NCBI GenBank assembly: GCA_026418455.1
Contig: JAOABH010000004.1
Span: 434,001-498,000 of the forward strand
Source of the DNA: Hydrogenothermaceae bacterium
Lineage (GTDB): Bacteria > Aquificota > Aquificia > Aquificales > Hydrogenothermaceae
DNA length: 64,000 nucleotides
Direction of reading: 5' to 3'
The notes under the pieces were generated by a model. That model saw nothing but the letters and a program-made list of their open reading frames with translations, did not search any database and was not told the origin of the DNA. The position numbers and the translations under genes were made by a program. Shown in pieces: positions 37,355-45,625 of this stretch. Within the stretch, counting starts at the first letter, position 1; each line of letters starts with the position of its first letter.

Positions 37355-38153
37355 GATAGGTATATCCGGTGTATCTGGTAGGATGGGAAGAAAGATAGCG
37401 GAGTTGTCCTTAAACTATTCGGATATAAATATTACTGCTGGAATAGAAAGCCCAGATTGTGCCCACTATTACAACACAGTTGGAGAAATTATAAATAAGG
37501 ATTTATCAGCCCCAGTAACGGCAGATTTATCAGAAGTTATTGATAAAATTGATGTTTTGATAGATTTTGCTTCAAATCAAGAGGCAGTTTTGGGACATTT
37601 GAGACTTTTAGCTGCTGATGTTAATAAAAAGGCGGCAGTAATTGGAACAACTGGATTTACTCAATTTCAGATAGAAGAGATAAAACAGCTTTCAAAGGAT
37701 CTTCCTATTGTCCTTGCTCCGAATATGAGTATAGGAGTAAATCTCCTTTTTAAACTTGTGGAAAAGGCTGCAAGAGTATTAAAAGATAAAGGATTTGACA
37801 TAGAAGTTGTGGAAATGCATCACAGATTTAAAAAAGATGCACCTTCGGGAACGGCAGTAAAGATAGTTGATATTCTTAAGAAAGAGACAGGTATAGAAAA
37901 AGTAGTTTACGGTAGAGAAGGAATAACCGGAGAAAGATCTACAAAAGAGATAGGAGTGTTTGCTTTAAGAGGTGGAGACGTAGTAGGGGAGCATACCGTT
38001 ATATTTGCCTCTGATGGAGAGAGAATAGAGATAACCCATAGAGCTACATCAAGAGATATATTTGCAAAAGGTGCATTAGAAGCAGCAAGATGGGTTTACT
38101 CGAAAGAATCAGGACTTTATGATATGCTTGATGTTTTAGGATTAAATGAGTAA
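37347..38153 (+). CDS. dapB: 4-hydroxy-tetrahydrodipicolinate reductase
   Basis: This 268-residue enzyme acts in lysine and diaminopimelate synthesis. KIGISGVSGRMGRKIAEL is the NAD(P)-binding turn, and VEMHHRFKKDAPSGTA holds the catalytic His and Lys residues. It overlaps the small gene before it and the AtpZ-like gene after it by 8 bases each, so three unrelated genes are coupled. Confidence 0.96.
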   Translation: MLKIGISGVSGRMGRKIAELSLNYSDINITAGIESPDCAHYYNTVGEIINKDLSAPVTADLSEVIDKIDVLIDFASNQEAVLGHLRLLAADVNKKAAVIGTTGFTQFQIEEIKQLSKDLPIVLAPNMSIGVNLLFKLVEKAARVLKDKGFDIEVVEMHHRFKKDAPSGTAVKIVDILKKETGIEKVVYGREGITGERSTKEIGVFALRGGDVVGEHTVIFASDGERIEITHRATSRDIFAKGALEAARWVYSKESGLYDMLDVLGLNE

Positions 38154-38364
38154 TACTTCAAAAACATTTTCTTTCCTTACAATAGGATTACACCTTGTTT
38201 CTGGGATAATAGTTGGAACAGCTATAGGATATTTTTTAGATAAATTTTTCAACACATCTCCTTACCTTACTCTACTCTTTTTTTTCTTAGGACTCTTTGC
38301 AGGGTTTAATAACATGTATAAAGATGCAAAGAAATATATAAAAAGTGAAGAAGAAAATAGATAG
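38146..38364 (+). CDS. AtpZ/AtpI-like small membrane protein
   Basis: This 72-residue protein has two membrane helices: LHLVSGIIVGTAIGYFLDKF and a second in YLTLLFFFLGLFAGFNNMYK. GxxxGYFLD at the end of the first helix and the G-x-x-x-G-F-x-N-x-Y pattern of the second are typical of AtpZ/AtpI proteins, which help F-type ATP synthase assembly or magnesium supply. No ATP synthase genes follow here. Confidence 0.8.
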   Translation: MSNTSKTFSFLTIGLHLVSGIIVGTAIGYFLDKFFNTSPYLTLLFFFLGLFAGFNNMYKDAKKYIKSEEENR

Positions 38365-38428
38365 ATATTGAATATTTTTAATGACACAATAAATTTATAA
38401 ATAGAAATCAGCGAGGGAGGTGAGAAAT

Positions 38429-38860
38429 ATGAACTTCGAAAAGTATGTTGAAAAAGGAAATCTGTTTCTCAAAGAGTTAGCCCAAGAAATTGGTGTTCCA
38501 GATGATAGAGATAGGGCAGGCCGTATCTTAAGAACAGTTTTACACGTTTTAAGGGATAGACTTACCTTGGAAGAATCCTTTGACCTTATATCTCAACTTC
38601 CAATGTGTATTAAAGCAATTTATGTAGATGGATGGAAGCCAAAACCTGTCCCTGACAAATCTATAAAATCTGTTGAGGATTTTGTACAAGCTGTGTTGGA
38701 GCATGATGCAAGAGCTGCAGGAAAAGATTTTGGTAATGAAGAACATGCTTTACAGATGATAAAAGCTGTATTCAGAGTAATAAAGAGACATGTATCAGAT
38801 GGTGAGTTCCAAGATATAAAAGGAGACTTACCTAAGCATCTAAAACCTTTATTAGATTAA
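38429..38860 (+). CDS. DUF2267 family protein
   Basis: This 143-residue cytosolic protein has two similar helical halves. RAGRILRTVLHVLRDRLTLE with ISQLPMCIKAIYVDGW is the DUF2267 signature in the first half; MIKAVFRVIKRHVSDGEF with IKGDLPKHLKPLL repeats it in the second. The function of the family is not established. The GTG at 38420 belongs to the GGGAGGTG ribosome site; the ATG at 38429 is the start. A terminator follows. Confidence 0.85.
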   Translation: MNFEKYVEKGNLFLKELAQEIGVPDDRDRAGRILRTVLHVLRDRLTLEESFDLISQLPMCIKAIYVDGWKPKPVPDKSIKSVEDFVQAVLEHDARAAGKDFGNEEHALQMIKAVFRVIKRHVSDGEFQDIKGDLPKHLKPLLD

Positions 38861-39060
38861 TCTCTTTTTTCTTCATTTACCGGGGTTTTTATACCCTGGT
38901 ATTTTTTTGCTCTTTCATCTTCTTGGTTATGTTTTTTAACAAATTTAAAAACATAGTAAAGTATAATAAAAGCTATACTCCATCCTATAAAGTGAATAAT
39001 TCCCTGCATAGCTGTATAGCTTCTCTCTGTTAAATTTATAACAGCTTGAAATGGTTCCAT
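38857..39060 (-). CDS. Hypothetical small membrane protein
   Basis: This 67-residue protein has one membrane segment (IIHFIGWSIAFIILYYVFKF) and a charged, lysine-rich tail of about 25 residues. AAAAGGAG precedes the ATG. It converges on the DUF2267 gene with a four-base overlap and diverges from mrp. I do not recognise the family. Confidence 0.68.
   Translation of the reverse strand: MEPFQAVINLTERSYTAMQGIIHFIGWSIAFIILYYVFKFVKKHNQEDERAKKYQGIKTPVNEEKRD
38879..38908 (+). terminator. Rho-independent terminator of the dapB/DUF2267 run
   Basis: ACCGGGGT (38879-38886) pairs with ACCCTGGT (38893-38900), one G-U pair, and is followed by A and seven T. It lies inside the 3' coding part of the converging small membrane protein. 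Confidence 0.75.
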
Positions 39061-39162
39061 CTTTTCTCCTTTTTAAGACTTTTTTATCTTAATCTGACAA
39101 CTATCATAGTATAATAGTAATATAAGTTTATTATAACATAACAAAAAATATAGGAGGTATCA

Positions 39163-40251
39163 ATGGCTTTACAAGGTGTAATAGATGCATTAAAAAGAAC
39201 AAATCTTCAAGAAATAGGTGTTAGCTTCTCTCTGGCAGACATAATGAAAGATTTAAGAATAGAAGGGAATAATGTTTATATAAAACTTTTTTCTCCTTCA
39301 GAAAAGTACTACGATTACCTAAGAGAGAAAATTTACAGCACATTAAAACCTCTCGGAGCTGAAAATATCGAGGTAGAGTTTAGTTCAGAGCCTCCGGTTC
39401 AAAGACAGACTCAGCCTCCACCACCACCTCCTCCTCAAAATCCATTTGAGAGTAGAAGAAGAATACCTAATATAGATAAAGTTATTCTTGTTGCATCTGG
39501 GAAAGGTGGAGTTGGAAAGTCAACAGTTGCAGTCAACTTGGCTTCTGCATTGAAAAAACTGGGACATAACGTAGGATATCTTGATGCCGATATGTATGGA
39601 CCAAGCGGTCCCACAATGTTCGGTGCAAAAGATAGGAAGGTTATGGCAAAAGAAACTCCGGAAGGCCAAAAAATAATAGCCCCGGAAGCTCACGGTGTAA
39701 AAATCATGTCTATCGGTTTTCTGCTTCCTTCTGAAGATACACCGGTTATATGGAGAGGTCCAGTTTTATTTAAAGCTTTAACGCAGTTCCTATTTGATAT
39801 TGATTGGGGAGATGAAAAGTTAGATTTCTTAGTTATAGATTTACCTCCAGGAACAGGAGATATTCAGATAACTCTTGGGCAGACAGCAGAAGTTGATGGT
39901 GCTATAATAGTAACAACACCTCAAGATGTAGCACTCATAGATGTCAAAAAAGGTATTCAGATGTTTAATGAAGTTCAGATACCAATAATTGGGATTGTTG
40001 AAAATATGAGTTACTTTGTATGTCCAGACAGTGGTAAAAAGTACGAAATATTTGGAAAAAGTAAGACAGAAGATATAGCAAAAATCTACGGAACTGAGCT
40101 TTTAGGACAGATACCTATTGAGCCGAAAGTAGCTGAATTTTCCGATTTAGGTATTCCTATAGTGTTTGCAAAAGAAGATTCTCAAACTGCACAAGAATTT
40201 ATAAATATAGCAAAAAAAGTGATAGAAAAACTTTCAAAGAAAGGAGAGTAA
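39163..40251 (+). CDS. mrp: Mrp/ApbC Fe-S cluster carrier ATPase
   Basis: This 362-residue P-loop protein has an N-terminal MIP18/DUF59 domain (about residues 1-85), a proline linker (QPPPPPPPQNPF), and the deviant Walker A SGKGGVGKSTVAVNLA. LDFLVIDLPPGTGDIQITLG is the Walker B region. Family members deliver Fe-S clusters to target proteins. The usual C-x-x-C that binds the bridging cluster is here FVCPDSGKKY: the second cysteine is Ser. It starts the Fe-S/sulfur-transfer operon behind AGGAGGT. Confidence 0.94.
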   Translation: MALQGVIDALKRTNLQEIGVSFSLADIMKDLRIEGNNVYIKLFSPSEKYYDYLREKIYSTLKPLGAENIEVEFSSEPPVQRQTQPPPPPPPQNPFESRRRIPNIDKVILVASGKGGVGKSTVAVNLASALKKLGHNVGYLDADMYGPSGPTMFGAKDRKVMAKETPEGQKIIAPEAHGVKIMSIGFLLPSEDTPVIWRGPVLFKALTQFLFDIDWGDEKLDFLVIDLPPGTGDIQITLGQTAEVDGAIIVTTPQDVALIDVKKGIQMFNEVQIPIIGIVENMSYFVCPDSGKKYEIFGKSKTEDIAKIYGTELLGQIPIEPKVAEFSDLGIPIVFAKEDSQTAQEFINIAKKVIEKLSKKGE

Positions 40252-40252
40252 G

Positions 40253-41467
40253 ATGCAAAAAAGAATATACGTAGACCATTTGGCTACAACGCCAGTTTGC
40301 GATGAAGCAATAGAGGCTATGATGCCTTACTTTAAGGAAAAATTTGGAAATCCTACATCTCTACATGAGATGGGAATAGAAGCTAAAAAGGCAATAAATA
40401 GAGCAAGAGAACAGGTAGCACAGCTTCTAAATGTAGGAAATCCAGAAGAGATAGTGTTTACAAGTGGGGCAATAGAGGCAAACAATCTTGCTATAAAAGG
40501 TTATGCAAAAGCTCCTGGAAGAAGAGGGAAACATATAGTTGTATCTTCTATAGAGCATCACTCGGTATTACATTCCTGCAAAACTTTAGAAAAAGAAGGT
40601 TTTGAGATAACAGAAGTTCACCCAGATGAATACGGTATCATAGACCCGCAAAAACTTGCAGACGCTGTAAGAGAAGATACTATACTTGTATCTGTTGGCT
40701 TTGCAAATAGAGAGATAGGAACTATTCAAGATATGCCTGCACTGGTTGCTGCTGTGAAAGAGAAAAATCCCAGAGTAGCTTTTCATTCAGATATAGCTGC
40801 TGCTGTTGGACACTACCCTGTTGATGTAGAAGGTTGGGGATTGGATATGGCTTCCTTTACCGGACATTACTTCTATGCTCCTAAAGGTGTAGGAGGACTT
40901 TATGTTAAGAAAGGTATTAGACTTAAGCCGTTGATAGAAGGTGGAATACAGGAAGGCGGAAGAAGAGCAGGAACTGAAAATGTACCGGGAATTGTAGGTA
41001 TGGGAGCAGCTGCAGAACTTGCTATAAAAGAGATGGATGATAGGGTAAATAGATTGAGATACCTTAGAGATAAGTTGAAAAAGGGTATAGAAGAGAGAAT
41101 ACCTCATATAAGATTTACTGGACATCCAGAAAAAAGACTTCCAAATCACCTTTCACTTATAGTTATGTATATAGAGGGAGAGGCTATGCTCCTTATGTTG
41201 AATATAAAGAAAACTTACACAGCTTCCGGATCTGCTTGTGTTTCATATGCTTTGAAACAGTCTCATGTCCTTGCAGCTATAGGAGTAGAAAAAGAAGCTT
41301 CTAACGGCTCTATAGTATTCTCCTTAGGAAGAGATAACACAGAAGAGGATATAGATTACATAATAGAGGAGTACCCAAAGGTTATCCAGAGACTTAGAGA
41401 TATATCTCCATTTAACCCAGAAAACTGGGAAGATTTTACTAAGAAAGCTTCAAAATTCAAAGGATGA
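40253..41467 (+). CDS. IscS/NifS-like cysteine desulfurase homologue lacking the PLP lysine
   Basis: This 404-residue protein is plainly of the IscS/NifS fold: DHLATTPVCDEAIEAMMPYF, GNPTSLHEMG, SSIEHHSV (His stacking on PLP), SDIAAAVG and GSACVSYALKQSHVLAAIG with the active-site Cys (about Cys329). The residue equal to Lys206 of E. coli IscS, which forms the Schiff base with PLP, is Tyr206 (TGHYFYAPKG), and Gln183 is Ala. Asp180 is kept. It therefore may not be a normal desulfurase. It lies between mrp and iscU. Possible roles are an inactive scaffold partner for IscU, or a sulfur carrier loaded by another enzyme. Confidence 0.85.
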   Translation: MQKRIYVDHLATTPVCDEAIEAMMPYFKEKFGNPTSLHEMGIEAKKAINRAREQVAQLLNVGNPEEIVFTSGAIEANNLAIKGYAKAPGRRGKHIVVSSIEHHSVLHSCKTLEKEGFEITEVHPDEYGIIDPQKLADAVREDTILVSVGFANREIGTIQDMPALVAAVKEKNPRVAFHSDIAAAVGHYPVDVEGWGLDMASFTGHYFYAPKGVGGLYVKKGIRLKPLIEGGIQEGGRRAGTENVPGIVGMGAAAELAIKEMDDRVNRLRYLRDKLKKGIEERIPHIRFTGHPEKRLPNHLSLIVMYIEGEAMLLMLNIKKTYTASGSACVSYALKQSHVLAAIGVEKEASNGSIVFSLGRDNTEEDIDYIIEEYPKVIQRLRDISPFNPENWEDFTKKASKFKG

Positions 41468-41556
41468 TAAGAATCAGATGACAAATATCATTGGAAATTG
41501 GCTTTAAAAGGAATAAGTTAATGAAAACTAAAAAACCTAAACAGGAGGTATAAAAA

Positions 41557-42018
41557 ATGTTTGAATATACAGAAAAAGTTATGGATCACTTTATGAATCC
41601 AAGGAATTTAGGTGAAATACCTAACCCAGATGGATATGGCCAGTGTGGTAATCCATCTTGTGGAGATGCTATGCTCTTTACTATAAAAGTTGACAAAGAG
41701 ACAGATATCATAACAGATGTTAAATTTAAAACATTCGGTTGTGGTTCTGCGATAGCTGTTTCCTCTGTTTTAACAGAGATGGTGAAAGGAAAACCTATAG
41801 ATTATGCTTTAAATCTCACATACAAAGAGATTTTTGAGGAACTCGGTGGACTTCCTGCACAAAAGATCCACTGCACTAACCTTGGATTAGAGACTCTACA
41901 CGTAGCAATAAAAGATTACCTGCTAAAACAAGGTAGAGTTGAAGAAGCAAATAAAATACCTGACTGTATAGAAGAAGAACACGAAGAAGAAGCAGTATCT
42001 TTAGAACATGTAGGATAA
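41557..42018 (+). CDS. iscU: Fe-S cluster scaffold IscU
   Basis: This 153-residue IscU-type scaffold keeps all three cluster cysteines, in NPSCGDAM, KTFGCGSAIAVSS and KIHCTNLGLETLHVAI, and the aspartate after the first. The C-terminus has an extra acidic and histidine-containing tail (EEEHEEEAVSLEHVG) beyond the usual end. AGGAGG precedes the ATG. Its stop overlaps the next start (TAATG). An intact scaffold next to a lysine-less IscS homologue is notable. Confidence 0.93.
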   Translation: MFEYTEKVMDHFMNPRNLGEIPNPDGYGQCGNPSCGDAMLFTIKVDKETDIITDVKFKTFGCGSAIAVSSVLTEMVKGKPIDYALNLTYKEIFEELGGLPAQKIHCTNLGLETLHVAIKDYLLKQGRVEEANKIPDCIEEEHEEEAVSLEHVG

Positions 42019-43058
42019 TGGAAAAGATAAAAGCGGTTGCACTATACTCAGGAGGGCTTGATAGCACGCTTGCTATCAAGCTTATCCAAAACCAAGGGGT
42101 AGATGTATTAGCTGTTCATTTTTATACTGGATTTTGTATAACAGAGACAAAGAGAAGAAGAGGAGAAAAACGGGAAGATGGTTCCCACTATATAAACCCC
42201 GCTCTAAAATATGCAGCCAAATATGGCTTTCCCATAGAGATAGTAGACATATCTGATGGATATATAGATGTAATAACAAATCCAAAGTATGGTTATGGAT
42301 CAAATATCAATCCCTGTATAGACTGTCGTATCTATATGTTTAAAAAAGCAAAAGATATAATGGAAGAGATAGGGGCTCAATTTGTAATAACCGGAGAGGT
42401 TTTAGGACAAAGACCTATGAGTCAGCATCTTCAAGCTATGAAAATCATAGAGAGAGATTCTGGTTTAGAGGGAGTTGTTTTAAAACCTCTCTCTGCAAAA
42501 AGGCTACCTCCTACAATTCCGGAGATTAAAGGTTGGGTAGATAGAGAGAAACTTGAAGGTATAGTTGGAAGAAGTAGAAAACGTCAAATTCAGCTGGCAA
42601 AGGAGCTGGGAATAGATGAGTTTGAGTCCCCAGGAGGAGGCTGCTGTTATCTTACAGATGAAAATTATGCCAGAAAGTATAAAGAAGTTATAAGAGTAGA
42701 GAATAAGATAACACAGGATGATTTGACACTTCTTACCGTAGGAAGACATTTTAGGCTACCTGCCGGAACAAAACTTATAGTTTCAAGAAATGAAGGAGAA
42801 AATAATTTTCTATACGGATTTAGAAATAGATATCACTTCTTTGAACCCATAGGGAAAGGTCCAGTAGCTTTGGCAAAACCGTTAAATTCCTATATTCTTC
42901 CGGAAGAAGACATTGAGATAGCTATAAACATAATCGCAAGATATTCCAAAACTGAAAATGGTAAAATAGATATACTATACAGTACTCCGGAAGGAGAAGA
43001 GATGGTAATGGAAGGTTATGAAATTGAAGATAATCTTATAGAAAACTGGAGGGTATAA
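42018..43058 (+). CDS. PP-loop ATPase, MnmA/ThiI-like tRNA sulfurtransferase
   Basis: This 346-residue protein has an N-terminal PP-loop ATP-pyrophosphatase (ALYSGGLDSTLAIKLI) that adenylates its substrate. NPCIDCRIYMFKKAKDI holds a C-x-x-C pair, and FESPGGGCCYLTDENYARKY a Cys-Cys pair, both suitable for a cluster or persulfide. Relatives with this layout are annotated as MnmA-like tRNA thiouridylases. Lying between iscU and a TusA-like gene, it probably takes sulfur from TusA or a cluster to thiolate tRNA. It lacks a THUMP domain, so it is not standard ThiI. Confidence 0.8.
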   Translation: MEKIKAVALYSGGLDSTLAIKLIQNQGVDVLAVHFYTGFCITETKRRRGEKREDGSHYINPALKYAAKYGFPIEIVDISDGYIDVITNPKYGYGSNINPCIDCRIYMFKKAKDIMEEIGAQFVITGEVLGQRPMSQHLQAMKIIERDSGLEGVVLKPLSAKRLPPTIPEIKGWVDREKLEGIVGRSRKRQIQLAKELGIDEFESPGGGCCYLTDENYARKYKEVIRVENKITQDDLTLLTVGRHFRLPAGTKLIVSRNEGENNFLYGFRNRYHFFEPIGKGPVALAKPLNSYILPEEDIEIAINIIARYSKTENGKIDILYSTPEGEEMVMEGYEIEDNLIENWRV

Positions 43059-43059
43059 G

Positions 43060-43293
43060 ATGGATATTAAAGCTGACATAATCCACGATGCAACTGGAAC
43101 ATACTGCCCGATACCTATAACAGAATTAGCAAAGGTGGCAAAGAAAGCAGAAAAAGGACAGATAATAGAGTTACTTGCCGATGATGAAGGAGCGATCCAA
43201 GACGTACCTGCTTGGTGTCAAGCTACGGGGAACAGTTTTCTTGGCTACAAAGAAGAAGACGGAGTACTTCATTTCTTCGTGAGGAAGGAATGA
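43060..43293 (+). CDS. TusA-like sulfur carrier
   Basis: This 77-residue protein is a TusA/SirA/YeeD fold carrier. DATGTYCPIPITELAKVAKK contains the single catalytic cysteine in the C-P-x-P motif, which carries a persulfide, and LADDEGAIQDVPAWCQATGN is the conserved second half. It follows the PP-loop gene after one base, so it is a natural donor to that enzyme. TusA proteins in sulfur oxidisers also take part in cytoplasmic sulfur oxidation. Confidence 0.92.
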   Translation: MDIKADIIHDATGTYCPIPITELAKVAKKAEKGQIIELLADDEGAIQDVPAWCQATGNSFLGYKEEDGVLHFFVRKE

Positions 43294-43511
43294 GAGTTAC
43301 AGTGGAAAGTAAAATTAGAGATATATTTGAGAACTACCCGAAAGTGAAGGAGATAGTTGACCCGTATTTAGAATTTTTTTACAAAGAAAGGTTAGACGGC
43401 ATACTGTTTAAGAGGTTAAGTCTATCTGGTTCCTTAAAACTTATAAACATCCCTCAGGAAGAGAGAGAAAATCTTATACAGGAAGTTAACAAGATTTTAA
43501 ATAAAGGCTAA
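43290..43511 (+). CDS. Small helical protein (possibly DUF1858-like)
   Basis: This 73-residue protein overlaps the TusA-like stop (ATGA) and has GAGGAAGG just upstream. RDIFENYPKVKEIVDPYLEF and the closing EERENLIQEVNKILNKG resemble the small helical DUF1858 or ScdA-N domains found with Fe-S and nitric-oxide-repair proteins, but the cysteines often seen there are missing. I regard the family link as weak; the gene itself is supported by tight operon packing. Confidence 0.7.
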   Translation: MRVTVESKIRDIFENYPKVKEIVDPYLEFFYKERLDGILFKRLSLSGSLKLINIPQEERENLIQEVNKILNKG

Positions 43512-43526
43512 TGAAGAGGTGTTGTT

Positions 43527-43778
43527 ATGGTTATAAGTAAAGAACAAGAAATCGAAGAAATTTTAGAAAAGATAAGACCTGCATTAGTTCAAGATGCTGG
43601 GAATATAGAGCTTGTAAAAGTAGAAGATGGGGATGTGTATCTTAAACTCCACGGAACGTGTCAGCAGTGTCCCGTAGCAGATATTACTATGAAAGAGCTT
43701 GTTATATACACAATACAGGAAAGTCTTCCTTGGGTCAAAGCCGTTTATATAGGTGAAGAGAAGTATCAGATAGCATAA
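43527..43778 (+). CDS. nfu: Nfu-type Fe-S carrier (NifU C-terminal domain)
   Basis: This 83-residue protein is the NifU C-terminal domain alone. KVEDGDVYLKLHGTCQQCPV contains the C-x-x-C motif that binds a cluster at a dimer interface, and TMKELVIYTIQESLPWVKAV matches the rest of the domain. GAGGTG lies eight bases before its ATG. With IscU and Mrp it completes a scaffold-carrier set. Its stop overlaps aroE (TAATG). Confidence 0.93.
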   Translation: MVISKEQEIEEILEKIRPALVQDAGNIELVKVEDGDVYLKLHGTCQQCPVADITMKELVIYTIQESLPWVKAVYIGEEKYQIA

Positions 43779-44614
43779 TGTTTATAAACGGAGAAACCGC
43801 AGTTTACGGTATATTCGGTTACCCTGTAAAACACTCTAAGTCTCCTACTTTTCAAACAGAAAGTTTCCATCATCTTGGTATAAATGCTGTATATGTTCCT
43901 TTTGAAGTAAAGCCTGAAAATCTTCAAGAGGCAATAAAATCTATGAAAATCTTAAATATAAAAGGTATCAATGTTACCATTCCACATAAAGAAGAGATAA
44001 TAAAATATTTAGATGAAGTTTCTCAAGAAGCAAAAATTATAGGTGCAGTCAACACAGTAAAAAATATAGACGGTTATTTGATTGGCTATAATACAGACGC
44101 TTATGGATTTATAGAAGGTTTAAAGGAGATTATAGAGATAGAAGGCAAAACAGCTTTGGTAATAGGAGCAGGTGGAGCTTCAAGGTCTGTAATCTACGGA
44201 CTTTTACAACAGAACATAGTAAAAATATATTTAGCAAACAGAACTCCACAAAGGGCTATAGAGATTATAAATGATTTTTGTAAATATTACAGAGTGATAG
44301 ACCAAATAGTTTCAGTTATAAGTCTTGACCAGATAGATGAAGTTTTAGAAAATGTTAATATCGTTGTAAACACAACATCTGTAGGACTTAAAGATGATGA
44401 TAAACCTTTGTTTGATTATGATAGATTACAAGAAAAACATACAGTTGTAGATATTATTTACAGAGAGACAAAATTACTTAAAAAAGCAAAAGAGAAAGGT
44501 TGTAACCATCAAGATGGTTATCCAATGCTTATATATCAAGGTGCTAAATCTTTTGAGATATGGACGGGGCAGAAAGCTCCCGTTGAAGTTATGAAAAGAG
44601 CTTTAGGAATTTAA
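43778..44614 (+). CDS. aroE: Shikimate dehydrogenase
   Basis: This 278-residue enzyme reduces 3-dehydroshikimate with NADPH in aromatic amino-acid synthesis. YGIFGYPVKHSKSPTFQTE binds shikimate, GINVTIPHKEEI holds the catalytic lysine, and LVIGAGGASRSVIYGL the NADP loop, with NRTP after it. It is coupled to nfu by a one-base overlap but has no evident link to Fe-S chemistry. It converges on the molybdopterin protein gene with a four-base overlap. Confidence 0.96.
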   Translation: MFINGETAVYGIFGYPVKHSKSPTFQTESFHHLGINAVYVPFEVKPENLQEAIKSMKILNIKGINVTIPHKEEIIKYLDEVSQEAKIIGAVNTVKNIDGYLIGYNTDAYGFIEGLKEIIEIEGKTALVIGAGGASRSVIYGLLQQNIVKIYLANRTPQRAIEIINDFCKYYRVIDQIVSVISLDQIDEVLENVNIVVNTTSVGLKDDDKPLFDYDRLQEKHTVVDIIYRETKLLKKAKEKGCNHQDGYPMLIYQGAKSFEIWTGQKAPVEVMKRALGI

Positions 44615-45204
44615 TCATCCCAGTATCTCTGTTCTTTCCAAGGGTCTCCAAGTATATGGTATCCTCTCTTTTCCCAAAATCCAGGTTTATCTTCCTTCAT
44701 AAACTCTATTCCGGTAACAAACTTGGCACTCTTCCAAGAGTAAAGTTTAGGAACAATAAGTCTCAAAGGATAGCCGTTATCAGCTGGAATAGGCTTTCCA
44801 AAAAGCTGATAAGCGAGAATAACATCTTCATCAAAGAAATACTCAATAGGTACATTTGTTGTGTATCCTTCTAAGGAGTGAATCATAACAGATTTAACAT
44901 CTTCTTTTATCTTGACTATCTTTTTTAGCTCCTCAACATGGAATCCCTGCCAAACTACATCTTTACAACTCCATCTTGTAACACAGTGAAAATCGGCCAC
45001 AAGTTCAACTTTTTCAAAATCCATAATATCATCCCATGTTAAAGTGACAGGACTCTCTACTTCACCAAATATATGTAATCTGTAATCTCTTAGATCAATT
45101 TCAGGTGGATCTGATATACCTAATATTATAAGTCTATCTGTCCAGTGTTGTCCTGGAGGAAGCCTGTCTTCTCTAAAGTTTATAGGACTAATTATCCTTC
45201 TCAA
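44611..45204 (-). CDS. Sulfite-oxidase-fold molybdopterin protein
   Basis: This 197-residue protein has the core of the oxidoreductase molybdopterin-binding domain. VADFHCVTRWSCKDVVWQGF includes the cysteine (DFHCVTRWS) that ligates molybdenum, and IPADNGYPLRLIVPKLYSWK is the conserved C-terminal part. There is no signal peptide, so it is cytoplasmic, unlike YedY/MsrP, and lacks the dimerisation domain of true sulfite oxidase. The substrate is unknown. It overlaps the Fur-family gene by 17 bases, so the two are transcribed together. Confidence 0.87.
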   Translation of the reverse strand: MRRIISPINFREDRLPPGQHWTDRLIILGISDPPEIDLRDYRLHIFGEVESPVTLTWDDIMDFEKVELVADFHCVTRWSCKDVVWQGFHVEELKKIVKIKEDVKSVMIHSLEGYTTNVPIEYFFDEDVILAYQLFGKPIPADNGYPLRLIVPKLYSWKSAKFVTGIEFMKEDKPGFWEKRGYHILGDPWKEQRYWDD

Positions 45205-45592
45205 CTTCTCTCTCCTTATTACATTTCCTACATATACCGTAAAACTCTATATCATACCTACAAACCTTAAATCCTTTCTTTTCAAGAGAAGATGTATCTA
45301 ACTGTAAGTTTATATCTGAAGGTTCTATATCATAAACGTTATTACACAGATCACATTTAAAATGGAGATGGTCATCAGTCCTTGCATCAAATCTACTTTG
45401 CTTTCCGTCAGATATCTCTAATATATAGCCTTCCTCTTTTAACACTTTAAGGTTCCTATACACTGTCCCAAGGCTGATATTAGGTATATACTTCCTAACC
45501 TTTTCATATATCCAATCTGCTGTTGGATGAACATCTGTACTTTTCAGTATGTCATATATAATCTTTCTCTGGGAAGTATTTCTTCTCTGCAA
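45188..45592 (-). CDS. Fur-family repressor, PerR-like
   Basis: This 134-residue metalloregulator has a winged helix (GTVYRNLKVLKEEGYILEI) and a dimerisation domain with HFKCDLCNNVYDI and GICRKCNKE, giving the two C-x-x-C pairs of the structural zinc site. QSRFDARTDDHLHFKC has the His/Asp sensing pattern of PerR-type proteins. It diverges from the Omp85 gene at 45666; an AT palindrome in the shared gap could be its own operator. Zur or Fur-like roles are not excluded. Confidence 0.85.
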   Translation of the reverse strand: MQRRNTSQRKIIYDILKSTDVHPTADWIYEKVRKYIPNISLGTVYRNLKVLKEEGYILEISDGKQSRFDARTDDHLHFKCDLCNNVYDIEPSDINLQLDTSSLEKKGFKVCRYDIEFYGICRKCNKEREVEKDN

Positions 45593-45625
45593 CCTAACAC
45601 CTCATCTATAAAAAAATATTCAGAT

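Noticed and set aside
41521-41553. Ten-codon frame (MKTKKPKQEV) between the IscS-like gene and iscU
   Set aside because: It ends within the iscU ribosome site and could be a leader peptide, but AT-rich DNA makes such frames common and nothing else supports it.
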